A DNA stretch of 64,000 bases from positions 33,058-97,057 of the forward strand of contig NZ_BCQW01000012.1 in the NCBI RefSeq assembly GCF_001552275.1, given 5' to 3'. The notes beneath the pieces are model-generated. The model was not told where the DNA came from. It worked only from the letters and a program-made list of their open reading frames with translations, and made no database searches. Within the stretch, counting starts at the first letter, position 1; the number at the start of each line of letters is the position of its first letter. Positions 10,371-17,078 of this stretch are shown here, piece after piece. The DNA comes from Amphibacillus sediminis NBRC 103570. GTDB taxonomy: Bacteria; Bacillota; Bacilli; Bacillales; Amphibacillaceae. Position numbers and translations under genes: made by a program.

Positions 10371-10447
10371 GGCGGTGTAGCTCAGCTGGCGAGAGCGTAC
10401 GGTTCATACCCGTGAGGTCGGGGGTTCGATCCCCTCCGCCGCTACCA
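10371..10447 (+). tRNA. tRNA-Met (CAT), elongator type
   Basis: A full cloverleaf with an encoded CCA end. Acceptor GGCGGTG pairs with CGCCGCT (a G-U at the first pair), the anticodon stem TACGG/CCGTG carries loop TTCATAC with anticodon CAT, and the T arm is GGGGG-TTCGATC-CCCTC. The sequence is as I recall the B. subtilis elongator tRNA-Met, apart from one D-loop base. It is a single gene with its own promoter and terminator. Confidence 0.95.
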
Positions 10448-10478
10448 TTATGACCAAACCATGTACATAATTATATTT

Positions 10479-10513
10479 AAAGAGAGAGAAGCATCTGCTT
10501 CTCTCTCTTTTTT
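10479..10513 (+). terminator. Terminator of tRNA-Met
   Basis: A perfect 14-bp stem (AAAGAGAGAGAAGC / GCTTCTCTCTCTTT) with a 4-nt loop, followed by T residues. Confidence 0.9.
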
Positions 10514-10718
10514 AATAATCCGTAGAGTGGATTTATGATTTTAAACTGATTAGCTAGCCTAGCAACAGAAAAGAGAATACGGACGGAAGCAAGAAGTTAA
10601 GAAGCAGTTGGTCAATATATTGTTAACATTTTAAAAAAAATGTGGGATTTTTTCTCAAAAGAAAAAGGGAAATGTACCTCCTTTATCGAATCATATAAAA
10701 CGTAAGATAAAAATAATA

Positions 10719-11444
10719 TTGGAGGGTATTAGCACTGTATCTGCCAATGAGGACGATTCATTACCATCAGAATCAGAGATGGATAGTTTTTTGCTTGATC
10801 TGGGTATGCCTTCAGGTACAATTGAGAATTTAACGTATTTTGGTAAGCTGGAGATTTTCAATACTGTTGATGAAGATGCAGTTTTTGATGGGTATACAGA
10901 AGAAGATGTGTATCTACCTGAAGAAAATGATGGTGATATATCTTTATTTTCTATTCCAAAAAGTCAATTGCAGTTAAAAGTTTCGGGGTTTAAAAACAGT
11001 GATGGAACGTATTCTATCTATCCGAGTTTTATTTGGAAAACAAAAAATAGATTAAGAAATGATACATTTTCTTTTGTGTTGGATAATAATAATTGGACAA
11101 CGGTAGCTGGTAATGTTGGATTGAATATTCATATGGTAAATGCTACACCTGGTATTACCGATAAGTTTTATTATGATAGACCATCGTCTTCTAGTTATTC
11201 AGGACACAGGTTTCAAATACCGCAGAATCATGGAAAGACTAACCACAAACATTATGAAGGGCATGCTCATTTTAAAGCAAAAAGTAAAAAAAGCAAGGTA
11301 GATAAACGAATTATTTTGAGTTATGGAAATGATACTACTTCTAGTGGTAATCTATCATATAGTGTAAGTATTGGTATCTTTTCTGTATCCTATTCTGGTG
11401 GAGGGAAAAACTTAAGAACAACATCTGAAACATTATCTTGGTAG
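10719..11444 (+). CDS. Unrecognised secreted-type protein lacking its signal peptide
   Basis: The longest frame opens at a TTG with no ribosome site in front and gives 241 residues. It starts MEGISTVSANED, and STVSA-NED looks like the end of a signal peptide. The ribosome-site sequence GGAGGG is fused directly to this cleavage-site remnant, with no ATG and no hydrophobic core between, and the upstream frames contain none. A small deletion that removed the start and most of the leader is the simplest reading. The remainder is an acidic N-terminal part, a beta-rich middle rich in Asn and Ser, and a C-terminus reading SVSIGIFSVSYSGGGKNL. I do not recognise the family. It may be non-functional or made without export. 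Confidence 0.55.
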   Translation: MEGISTVSANEDDSLPSESEMDSFLLDLGMPSGTIENLTYFGKLEIFNTVDEDAVFDGYTEEDVYLPEENDGDISLFSIPKSQLQLKVSGFKNSDGTYSIYPSFIWKTKNRLRNDTFSFVLDNNNWTTVAGNVGLNIHMVNATPGITDKFYYDRPSSSSYSGHRFQIPQNHGKTNHKHYEGHAHFKAKSKKSKVDKRIILSYGNDTTSSGNLSYSVSIGIFSVSYSGGGKNLRTTSETLSW

Positions 11445-11647
11445 GGGAGAGGGTTAAAATTATTTTACCTTTAATCATCATTTGTATAGTTATAACGCTT
11501 GGGTTGTATTGGTTACTACCTATAGTTTTACCTCTCAGTTTAGGTGGAGACATTATGATGACATTAATCGTGAGTACTATCATTTGTACCAATATTACTT
11601 TACTTTATTTAATTTTGTTAGAGTTAAAAGAAAAAGGTAAACAATAA
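11438..11647 (+). CDS. Small membrane protein of unknown function
   Basis: 69 residues from a TTG that overlaps the end of the preceding frame by 7 bp. GGGGAGAGGG lies just inside the frame, but no ATG or GTG follows it at a good distance, so the start is uncertain (an ATT just after it is another option). Two membrane helices are clear, at about 7-29 and 38-60, followed by the basic tail KEKGKQ. It is probably co-transcribed with the truncated secreted-type gene before it. A repeat element begins at its stop codon. The function is unknown. Confidence 0.5.
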   Translation: MVGERVKIILPLIIICIVITLGLYWLLPIVLPLSLGGDIMMTLIVSTIICTNITLLYLILLELKEKGKQ

Positions 11648-11897
11648 AGTGAAACTTCGTTCAGCGGGGGTCTCGACGGATAGGATGTGCTCGTGCAGAC
11701 ATTACGACGCGACATCGCGAACTTAGTCAGCTACCTCTCTCCTCCACTGAACGTGAGTTAAACCCATCGGGCCGTTACTGGCTGTTGGCTCTCCAACTTA
11801 GACATGACGTGTTCCGTTATTTCTTGAAGTGGGAGTCTTACAAAAGCCCTTCGATGGGGTGAGTAATCGCAGCCCCAGACAGTTACACTGCGATAAA
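11645..11897 (+). repeat. Family A dispersed repeat, copy 2 (full length)
   Basis: About 253 bp, from AAAGTGAAACTTCGTTCAG to GTTACACTGCGATAAA. Ends are near-inverted (AGTGAAAC against AGTGTAAC in reverse complement). Internal stems include GTTCAG/CTGAAC, a GGGCC/GGC hairpin around position 11780, CTCC..ACTT/AAGT..GGAG and TGGGG/CCCCA near the 3' end. It begins at the stop codon of the small membrane protein and ends at the terminator hairpin. Confidence 0.8.
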
Positions 11898-11933
11898 AAA
11901 GAGCCAAAACAAATAAAATGTGGCTCTTTTTTA
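11898..11933. terminator. Bidirectional terminator between convergent genes
   Basis: AAAGAGCCA / TGGCTCTTT stem flanked by A and T runs on both sides, between the small membrane protein (plus) and ecfT (minus). Confidence 0.8.
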
Positions 11934-11996
11934 TTGTTCTAAAGTTGTTTTTTTTAAAGAAGCGAAAAAATACACACTACCCAGACACTCCAGCTT

Positions 11997-12824
11997 TTAA
12001 TAAATAGAAGCTATTAATAACAATACGTTCACTTCATTTAAAACATGTAAGCCTAAGGTTAACACTACCATCCCCATTAGACATAGGCTATCTCGGCGAG
12101 ACCAAGATAATTGGCGAAAGCTGGAACGTTTTTTTCCTGATTGATAGCCCTTAACCTCCATCACATCAGCCATTGCCTCTGCCCGATTTAATGAACTTGC
12201 AAACAAAGGTAATATGATCGGAACAAGCTTTTTCATCTGTTGAAGCAAATTCCCTTCTCCAAACACCGTTCCTCGTGCCCGTTGCGCATCCATCACTTTC
12301 TGTGTTTCATCTAGCAGATTGGGAATAAATCTTAAAGCAATCGTCAGCATTAGGACAAAATCCTCTACTGGAATCTTGACATACTTAAGTGGATGTAATA
12401 GGAAGCTTATCGCATCAGTCAAATCAATTGGCTTAGTCGTTAAGGTAACAATTGTAGAAACAAAGATGATCATAACAAAGCGACTAAAGGTGTAAATCCC
12501 TGTTAGCAGCCCAAAGCTGGAAATAATAAATGGGCCCATATTAAAATATACCGTTCCGCCACCTGTAAAAAGAACGCGCAGGCAGGTAGCAAATAAGATT
12601 AACCAAATTAACGGCTTAACGCCTCTAATATAGGTCATTAATGCTACTCTTGAAAGCCGCATCATCATAAGTGTGAAAATAAATAAATAAAGGTAGCCTT
12701 GACCATTCTCCACATAAAATAATAAACCAATAAAATAGAGGGCTGCCATTAGCTTAGCACGAGGATCTAATTGGTGTAAGACAGAATTGCCTGGGAAATA
12801 ACGTCCTAATATTAGCTTATTCAT
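11997..12824 (-). CDS. ecfT: Energy-coupling factor transporter transmembrane protein EcfT
   Basis: 275 residues with several membrane helices. It carries the two coupling motifs that grip the ATPases: QRARGT at about 181-186 and a second, VKGYQSG, at about 224-230 (a KGY variant of the A-R-G type). EcfT joins the two ATPases to a vitamin-binding S component in the membrane. It overlaps the ecfA2 stop by 4 bp, so translation is coupled. No S component (for example RibU) lies in the window. Because it ends an operon started by apbE, the module probably moves flavin or a related cofactor for extracellular flavinylation; that is inference from context. Confidence 0.9.
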   Translation of the reverse strand: MNKLILGRYFPGNSVLHQLDPRAKLMAALYFIGLLFYVENGQGYLYLFIFTLMMMRLSRVALMTYIRGVKPLIWLILFATCLRVLFTGGGTVYFNMGPFIISSFGLLTGIYTFSRFVMIIFVSTIVTLTTKPIDLTDAISFLLHPLKYVKIPVEDFVLMLTIALRFIPNLLDETQKVMDAQRARGTVFGEGNLLQQMKKLVPIILPLFASSLNRAEAMADVMEVKGYQSGKKRSSFRQLSWSRRDSLCLMGMVVLTLGLHVLNEVNVLLLIASIY

Positions 12825-13678
12825 ACCAAGCCCTCCCTTATAAGCATTTGTGATAATTCATCTAAGGTTAGGCAGGTTTGCTTGAAGGTCATATTTTTAG
12901 CCCGTTCAATTTTACGTTGTAATCTCAAAGGTTCTGGTAAATCAATATGCCAAGCTGAGGTTAGATGATTATCTTGAAAAAAGGTGCGAACGGGTTGATG
13001 ACATACTAGCTTTCCCTGATCGATCAAGAGCACGTCATCTGCATATGTCGCCACATCATTCATGTCATGTGTAACCAAAACGGTCGTTAACCTCTTTTGT
13101 ACATGTAACGTTTTAATCATCGTTAATATTTTTTGTTTACCCTCAGGGTCTAATCCTGCTCCAGGCTCATCAAGAATAAGCACATCAGGATTTGTTGCTA
13201 AGATGCCCGCGATCGCAACGCGACGTTGCTGACCACCAGATAAAGAAAAGGGTGAGCGTTCAAGTATGTCTGGATCTAAGCCAACTAACCGAATGCTTTC
13301 TTGAACGGCTTTTTTCGTTTCTTGTTCATTTAAACCAAAGTTTCTCGGTCCAAAAGCAATGTCTTTGCCAACTGTTTCGGCGAAGAGCTGGTGTTCGGGA
13401 AATTGGAAAACCATGCCCACTCGCTTACGGATTTGATTGATAACTTTCTTATTGGCTTGTTGGCTAAGCTCCAATTCCCCTATGCTTACTTCTCCTTTAG
13501 CTGGTAAAAGCAGGCCGTTCATTAGCTTTAATAGACTAGACTTCCCTGCTCCCGTTCTTCCAATCACCGCTGTAAACGATCCGGACTCTAAGCTAAACGT
13601 GACATCATCAATAATATTTCTTGCGCGGATTGGCCCCAACTGATAGTCGGCTTTAACTGATCTAAAATTCACCTGCAT
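12821..13678 (-). CDS. ecfA2: ECF transporter ATPase EcfA2
   Basis: 285-residue ABC ATPase. Walker A is GRTGAGKS (about 40-47), the signature LSGGQQRRVAIAG and Walker B VLILDEPGAGLDPEG, followed by the switch histidine in LVTHDMNDV. It powers the ECF importer together with EcfA1. It overlaps ecfA1 by 10 bp upstream and ecfT by 4 bp downstream. In Bacilli the housekeeping ecf genes usually sit beside ribosomal protein genes, so an ecf set behind apbE and menA is a notable arrangement. Confidence 0.92.
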   Translation of the reverse strand: MQVNFRSVKADYQLGPIRARNIIDDVTFSLESGSFTAVIGRTGAGKSSLLKLMNGLLLPAKGEVSIGELELSQQANKKVINQIRKRVGMVFQFPEHQLFAETVGKDIAFGPRNFGLNEQETKKAVQESIRLVGLDPDILERSPFSLSGGQQRRVAIAGILATNPDVLILDEPGAGLDPEGKQKILTMIKTLHVQKRLTTVLVTHDMNDVATYADDVLLIDQGKLVCHQPVRTFFQDNHLTSAWHIDLPEPLRLQRKIERAKNMTFKQTCLTLDELSQMLIREGLV

Positions 13679-14484
13679 AACCAGTCCACCAATTCTTTTT
13701 CGGACATATACGCATCAGGCATCGACCCACCTAGCTCAATTAGTTTTCGCTTCAACTGTTCAGCAAAAGGCGGGGTAAAGTCCGGATGAGCCTCAAAAAT
13801 CACAGCAGGAGGGCCATGGTCAATAAGTACACCATCCTTCAGAACAATAACCTGATCTGCTTGCGCAGCCTCTGAACGATCATGGGTTATAGAGATAATC
13901 GTTAAGCCCAGCTTTGCTTGAAGTTCTCTTAATAAAGCTAACAACTCGCGTCTACTCTTCGGATCAAGCATAACAAAAGCTTCATCAAAGATCATTAAAT
14001 CAGGCTCTAATGCTAAGACACCGGCAATCGCAACCCGTTGCTTTTGTCCCCCCGATAATTGAGAGGGGTCTTTTTCTCGAAGCTCATACATATGAACAAG
14101 CCTTAATGCTCGAAAGACCCTTTCTTGCATCTCATGATCGTCTATGTTTAGGTTTTCTAAAGCAAATGCCACATCATCTTGAACAGTCGTACCTATGAAT
14201 TGATTATCAGGATTTTGCAATACAATGCCTATTCGTTGTCTTAATTGCCACTTAGTACGTTCGGTTAACCTCTTGCCATTAATTAAAATCGAACCACTTT
14301 CCGGCTCGGCCAAGCCAACGATTAATCGAGCCAAAGTTGATTTACCTGAACCATTGTTACCAATAACCGCTAACCATTCACCAGCGTTCACTGTAAACGA
14401 TATATCTGATAACGCATAGTGACTTTTCGTTACATGATAACGATACGTGACCTGATCGACACATAACATTGGAGGATTGTCCAT
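13669..14484 (-). CDS. ecfA1: ECF transporter ATPase EcfA1
   Basis: 271-residue ABC ATPase with Walker A GNNGSGKST, signature LSGGQKQRVAIAG and H-loop SITHDRSEA. Walker B reads LMIFDEAFVMLDP, where A-F replaces the usual P-T/S after the catalytic glutamate. That EA variant is known in EcfA1-type ATPases. It begins 19 bp after the prenyltransferase gene and overlaps ecfA2. It pairs with EcfA2 to drive the EcfT module. Confidence 0.92.
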   Translation of the reverse strand: MDNPPMLCVDQVTYRYHVTKSHYALSDISFTVNAGEWLAVIGNNGSGKSTLARLIVGLAEPESGSILINGKRLTERTKWQLRQRIGIVLQNPDNQFIGTTVQDDVAFALENLNIDDHEMQERVFRALRLVHMYELREKDPSQLSGGQKQRVAIAGVLALEPDLMIFDEAFVMLDPKSRRELLALLRELQAKLGLTIISITHDRSEAAQADQVIVLKDGVLIDHGPPAVIFEAHPDFTPPFAEQLKRKLIELGGSMPDAYMSEKELVDWLCR

Positions 14485-14503
14485 GCTATCTGCCCCCTAT
14501 CCA

Positions 14504-15445
14504 TTAAATAAGTAATAAAGAAATTATCAGCATAATTACCACAGAACCATTCACTAATACTAAGTTTTTTATAGCAACCGAAAATGTCTCTGCTTTAACC
14601 TGTTTCTTATTGAACAACTTTACCTGCCGATAAACAGGGTAGACAATCAGTAAAGCGATTAACAGCATTATCGGAAGTAGGCGTAAAGCAACTGCTAGAA
14701 TCAATGCGACAAATGATAGAAAATAAAGTGCATTAAATAGGATAACGGCATTTTTCTTTCCTATATAATAGGGTAGTGTAAAGCGATGGTTGACAATATC
14801 CTCTTCTAAGTCACATATATTGTTAGCTAGCATCAGGTTAGCAATTGTAAAAATTGATGGAACGGAAACGAGTGCAATCTCTAATAATAACAATAGATTA
14901 GCCTGAAATAGAATCATATGTCCATCCCATGTCAGTTGAACAATTCCCTGATCATATGCATTAACATAAACAGCCAAGAACACAATACCGAAGCCCATTG
15001 TAACACCAGAAAAGACCTCTCCGAGTGGCATTCTAGATAACGGAATCGGACCAAAGGTATAAAAGATACCAATACCAAAGCATAGCATACCGATTAATAG
15101 GACAAATAAATCGGTGCGCGCAACTAGCCAGATTCCAAGCCCTGTTGATGTGATCAGCATGGTTAAGATAGTGATGATCACCGTACGTTCAGGAATTTGA
15201 GCTTGACCAATTATATTGCGTTCTTGACGATAAAGATCTGAGCTAGCCTTGCGATAATCCATATAATTATTAATCGCAGTTGTTGTTAAATCGAAAATAA
15301 GCATAGCAAAGAAGAAAATAAGGGTATTAACTAAACTAAAAGATTGATAGCGATAGATAACGAATAATAAACCTATTAAAAAGGGAAATAGGCTGGCTAT
15401 TTTTGTTTGAATCTCAACTAATTTTAAAAAAGATATGATATTCAT
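14504..15445 (-). CDS. menA: UbiA-family prenyltransferase, DHNA polyprenyltransferase type (MenA/DmkA)
   Basis: 313 residues with about eight or nine membrane helices. The first aspartate motif is NNYMDYRKASSD (59-70) and the second NNICDLEEDIVNHR (about 208-221), both needed for prenyl-diphosphate and magnesium binding. The family attaches a polyprenyl chain to 1,4-dihydroxy-2-naphthoate, giving demethylmenaquinone. It sits between apbE (9-bp gap) and ecfA1, and a polyprenyl synthase (dmkB-like) is at 20.4 kb. This matches the DmkA role in the Listeria extracellular electron transfer locus. A general MenA role cannot be excluded, since the rest of the genome is not seen. Confidence 0.82.
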   Translation of the reverse strand: MNIISFLKLVEIQTKIASLFPFLIGLLFVIYRYQSFSLVNTLIFFFAMLIFDLTTTAINNYMDYRKASSDLYRQERNIIGQAQIPERTVIITILTMLITSTGLGIWLVARTDLFVLLIGMLCFGIGIFYTFGPIPLSRMPLGEVFSGVTMGFGIVFLAVYVNAYDQGIVQLTWDGHMILFQANLLLLLEIALVSVPSIFTIANLMLANNICDLEEDIVNHRFTLPYYIGKKNAVILFNALYFLSFVALILAVALRLLPIMLLIALLIVYPVYRQVKLFNKKQVKAETFSVAIKNLVLVNGSVVIMLIISLLLI

Positions 15446-15454
15446 ACGCTCACC

Positions 15455-16501
15455 TTATCCTTCAACATCAACGAGTTTAAAGTTATCATTAACCAGCTCA
15501 AACGTATCAACTAAGCCAGAACTTAGGATAATCTCTTGATCTCTAGTGACAAAAACTGCTTCTACATCATCGAGTGATTCAATAAATGTTTTTCCAGCCT
15601 CTAATCCTTTCGCAAAAACGACTGTCGATAAGGCATCTCCGTCTATCGAGTAATCACTAATAATTGTAACACCTGCAATCTCATTATCAAATGGATAGCC
15701 TGTATCCGGATCAAGCAAGTGATGATATTTAATACCATCAACCTCGACATAGCGCTCATAAATCCCTGAAGTGACGACAGATTTATTTGTGGCTTGAATA
15801 CGACCGACTAATTCGCCCCGTGCTAAGAAAGGATTTTGAACCCCCACTGTCCACTCTTCTCCAGACGGACGATTCCCCTTAACATAAATATTGCCCCCTA
15901 GATCGATAATCGCGGAGGTGACACCTTCTTCTTCAAATAGTGCATTGACTTGATCAGTAATATATCCCTTAGCTATTGCCCCTAGATCCAGCTGCATATC
16001 CGGCTCCTCAAGATACACGCTCTGTTCCTCAGGATTTAAGATCACCTTCTCATAATCAATCACGGCGATAGCTTGATCAATTTCCTCCTGATCAGGTTTC
16101 CGCGCATCATCATGACCAATTCGCCATAAATGTGTTAATGGTCCCACACTAATATCAAACCCACCATCTGATAACTTGCCATAGTTTAGGCTTTTATCGA
16201 TTAAATAATATAACTCCTCTGAAACTGGTACAGGAGCAATACCTGCCTGACGATTAATTTCTGATATTTCCGAACTTGCTATCTCATCACTTATTATTTG
16301 TTCTAATTCTTCAATTAAAGACATGGCAGATTCAATAACATATTCTTTATCTTCATCGTATACACTTAAATTAACAACAGTTCCTAACAAGAACTCTGTT
16401 TGACGATACGGCGATTCAAGCAGTCCAGATTGGTTAGATGAACACCCAGATAAAACTAACAGTGCCACTACGGCTATAAACCATTTATTTTTTAATCGCA
16501 T
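15455..16501 (-). CDS. apbE: FAD:protein FMN transferase, lipoprotein (ApbE/FmnB)
   Basis: 348 residues from the ATG at 16501 (AAAGGTTG ribosome site; a TTG three codons upstream is worse). A lipobox LSGC at about 17-20 makes it a surface lipoprotein. ApbE family marks are FLLGTVVNLSVYD, GFDISVGPLTHLW, LDLGAIAKGYITDQ, AIIDLGGNIYVKG and DGDALSTVVFAKGLEAG. The family moves FMN from FAD onto Thr or Ser of exported proteins. It heads the apbE-menA-ecfA1-ecfA2-ecfT operon. A clear promoter and a palindromic Rex/Fnr-like operator lie upstream, beyond a family A repeat. No flavinylation target is visible nearby. Confidence 0.92.
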   Translation of the reverse strand: MRLKNKWFIAVVALLVLSGCSSNQSGLLESPYRQTEFLLGTVVNLSVYDEDKEYVIESAMSLIEELEQIISDEIASSEISEINRQAGIAPVPVSEELYYLIDKSLNYGKLSDGGFDISVGPLTHLWRIGHDDARKPDQEEIDQAIAVIDYEKVILNPEEQSVYLEEPDMQLDLGAIAKGYITDQVNALFEEEGVTSAIIDLGGNIYVKGNRPSGEEWTVGVQNPFLARGELVGRIQATNKSVVTSGIYERYVEVDGIKYHHLLDPDTGYPFDNEIAGVTIISDYSIDGDALSTVVFAKGLEAGKTFIESLDDVEAVFVTRDQEIILSSGLVDTFELVNDNFKLVDVEG

Positions 16502-16543
16502 CGTTAACAACCTTTCTTTTAAAAAATCATGTTAGATTCAAAT

Positions 16544-16696
16544 TTTATCGCAGTGTAACTGGCTATAAGACTCCTACTTTAACAATAAGGGAACACGTCA
16601 ATCTAGTGGGAGATCCAAAGCCAATAATGGCCCGATTGGTTCAACTAACGTTCAGTGGGGGATGGAATAGCCCCCACTGAACGAAGTTTCACTTTA
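16544..16696 (-). repeat. Family A dispersed repeat, copy 3 (minimal form)
   Basis: Inverted relative to the other copies. It has the family ends, but the long loop is cut to 9 nt, leaving a perfect 12-bp stem GTTCAGTGGGGG / CCCCCACTGAAC at 16650-16682. The 3' TGGGGC hairpin is also missing. It lies in the 5' leader of apbE between the operator and the start codon. Confidence 0.8.
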
Positions 16697-16746
16697 TCGT
16701 CGTTCAAATTAATGATCTGCTAGAATACAAACATCTAGCTCCGCAA

Positions 16747-16766
16747 AATGTGAAGACCTTCACATT
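16747..16766. promoter_or_regulatory. Rex/Fnr-like palindromic operator in the apbE leader
   Basis: AATGTGAAGACCTTCACATT. It matches 16 of 18 bases of the Rex consensus TTGTGAANNNNTTCACAA and is also a perfect TGTGA-N6-TCACA Fnr/Crp-type site. It lies about 10-30 bp downstream of the predicted apbE transcription start, the position expected for a repressor. Which regulator binds cannot be told from the motif. Confidence 0.65.
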
Positions 16767-16782
16767 GGATGACTCTGAAAAG

Positions 16783-16811
16783 AGTATATCATCGCATGAT
16801 TACCCTGTCTA
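16783..16811 (-). promoter_or_regulatory. Sigma-A promoter of the apbE operon
   Basis: Minus strand: -35 TAGACA (16811-16806), a 17-bp spacer and -10 TATACT (16788-16783), each one base from consensus. The predicted start is near 16776, just before the operator. Confidence 0.65.
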
Positions 16812-16879
16812 TCTGTTAAAACGGGATAAACTTGACGGAAAATTGTTTATAGACCTTATTCTATCTGTTTTCTTATTAG

Positions 16880-16897
16880 TTGTGAATACTTATTGAA
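16880..16897. promoter_or_regulatory. Half-conserved Rex-like site upstream of ndh2
   Basis: TTGTGAATACTTATTGAA has one perfect half (TTGTGAA); the other is poor. The same sequence recurs inverted at 17011-17028, so the two may act together across the ndh2 promoter. A TATAAT at 16954-16959 lies between them, but no good -35 can be assigned. Confidence 0.35.
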
Positions 16898-17010
16898 CTT
16901 TTTTGTATGATAATTTGCTCAAAATTTGCTCAAACTTTAGAGATTTTTTTATATATAATCTATAAAAAGCCCTAGACACGAATGAAAAACAGGGTTACAA
17001 TAGAAGTCGG

Positions 17011-17028
17011 TTGTTCAAGTATTCACAA
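17011..17028. promoter_or_regulatory. Rex-like site in the ndh2 leader
   Basis: TTGTTCAAGTATTCACAA has one perfect half (TTCACAA) and matches 16 of 18 consensus positions overall. It lies 51 bp before the ndh2 start. Rex control of ndh is known in B. subtilis, which makes this site plausible. Confidence 0.5.
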
Positions 17029-17078
17029 CAAATCTCAAATTTCAAGTATTCTAGACTATCAAAAGGGAGTGAACATAA

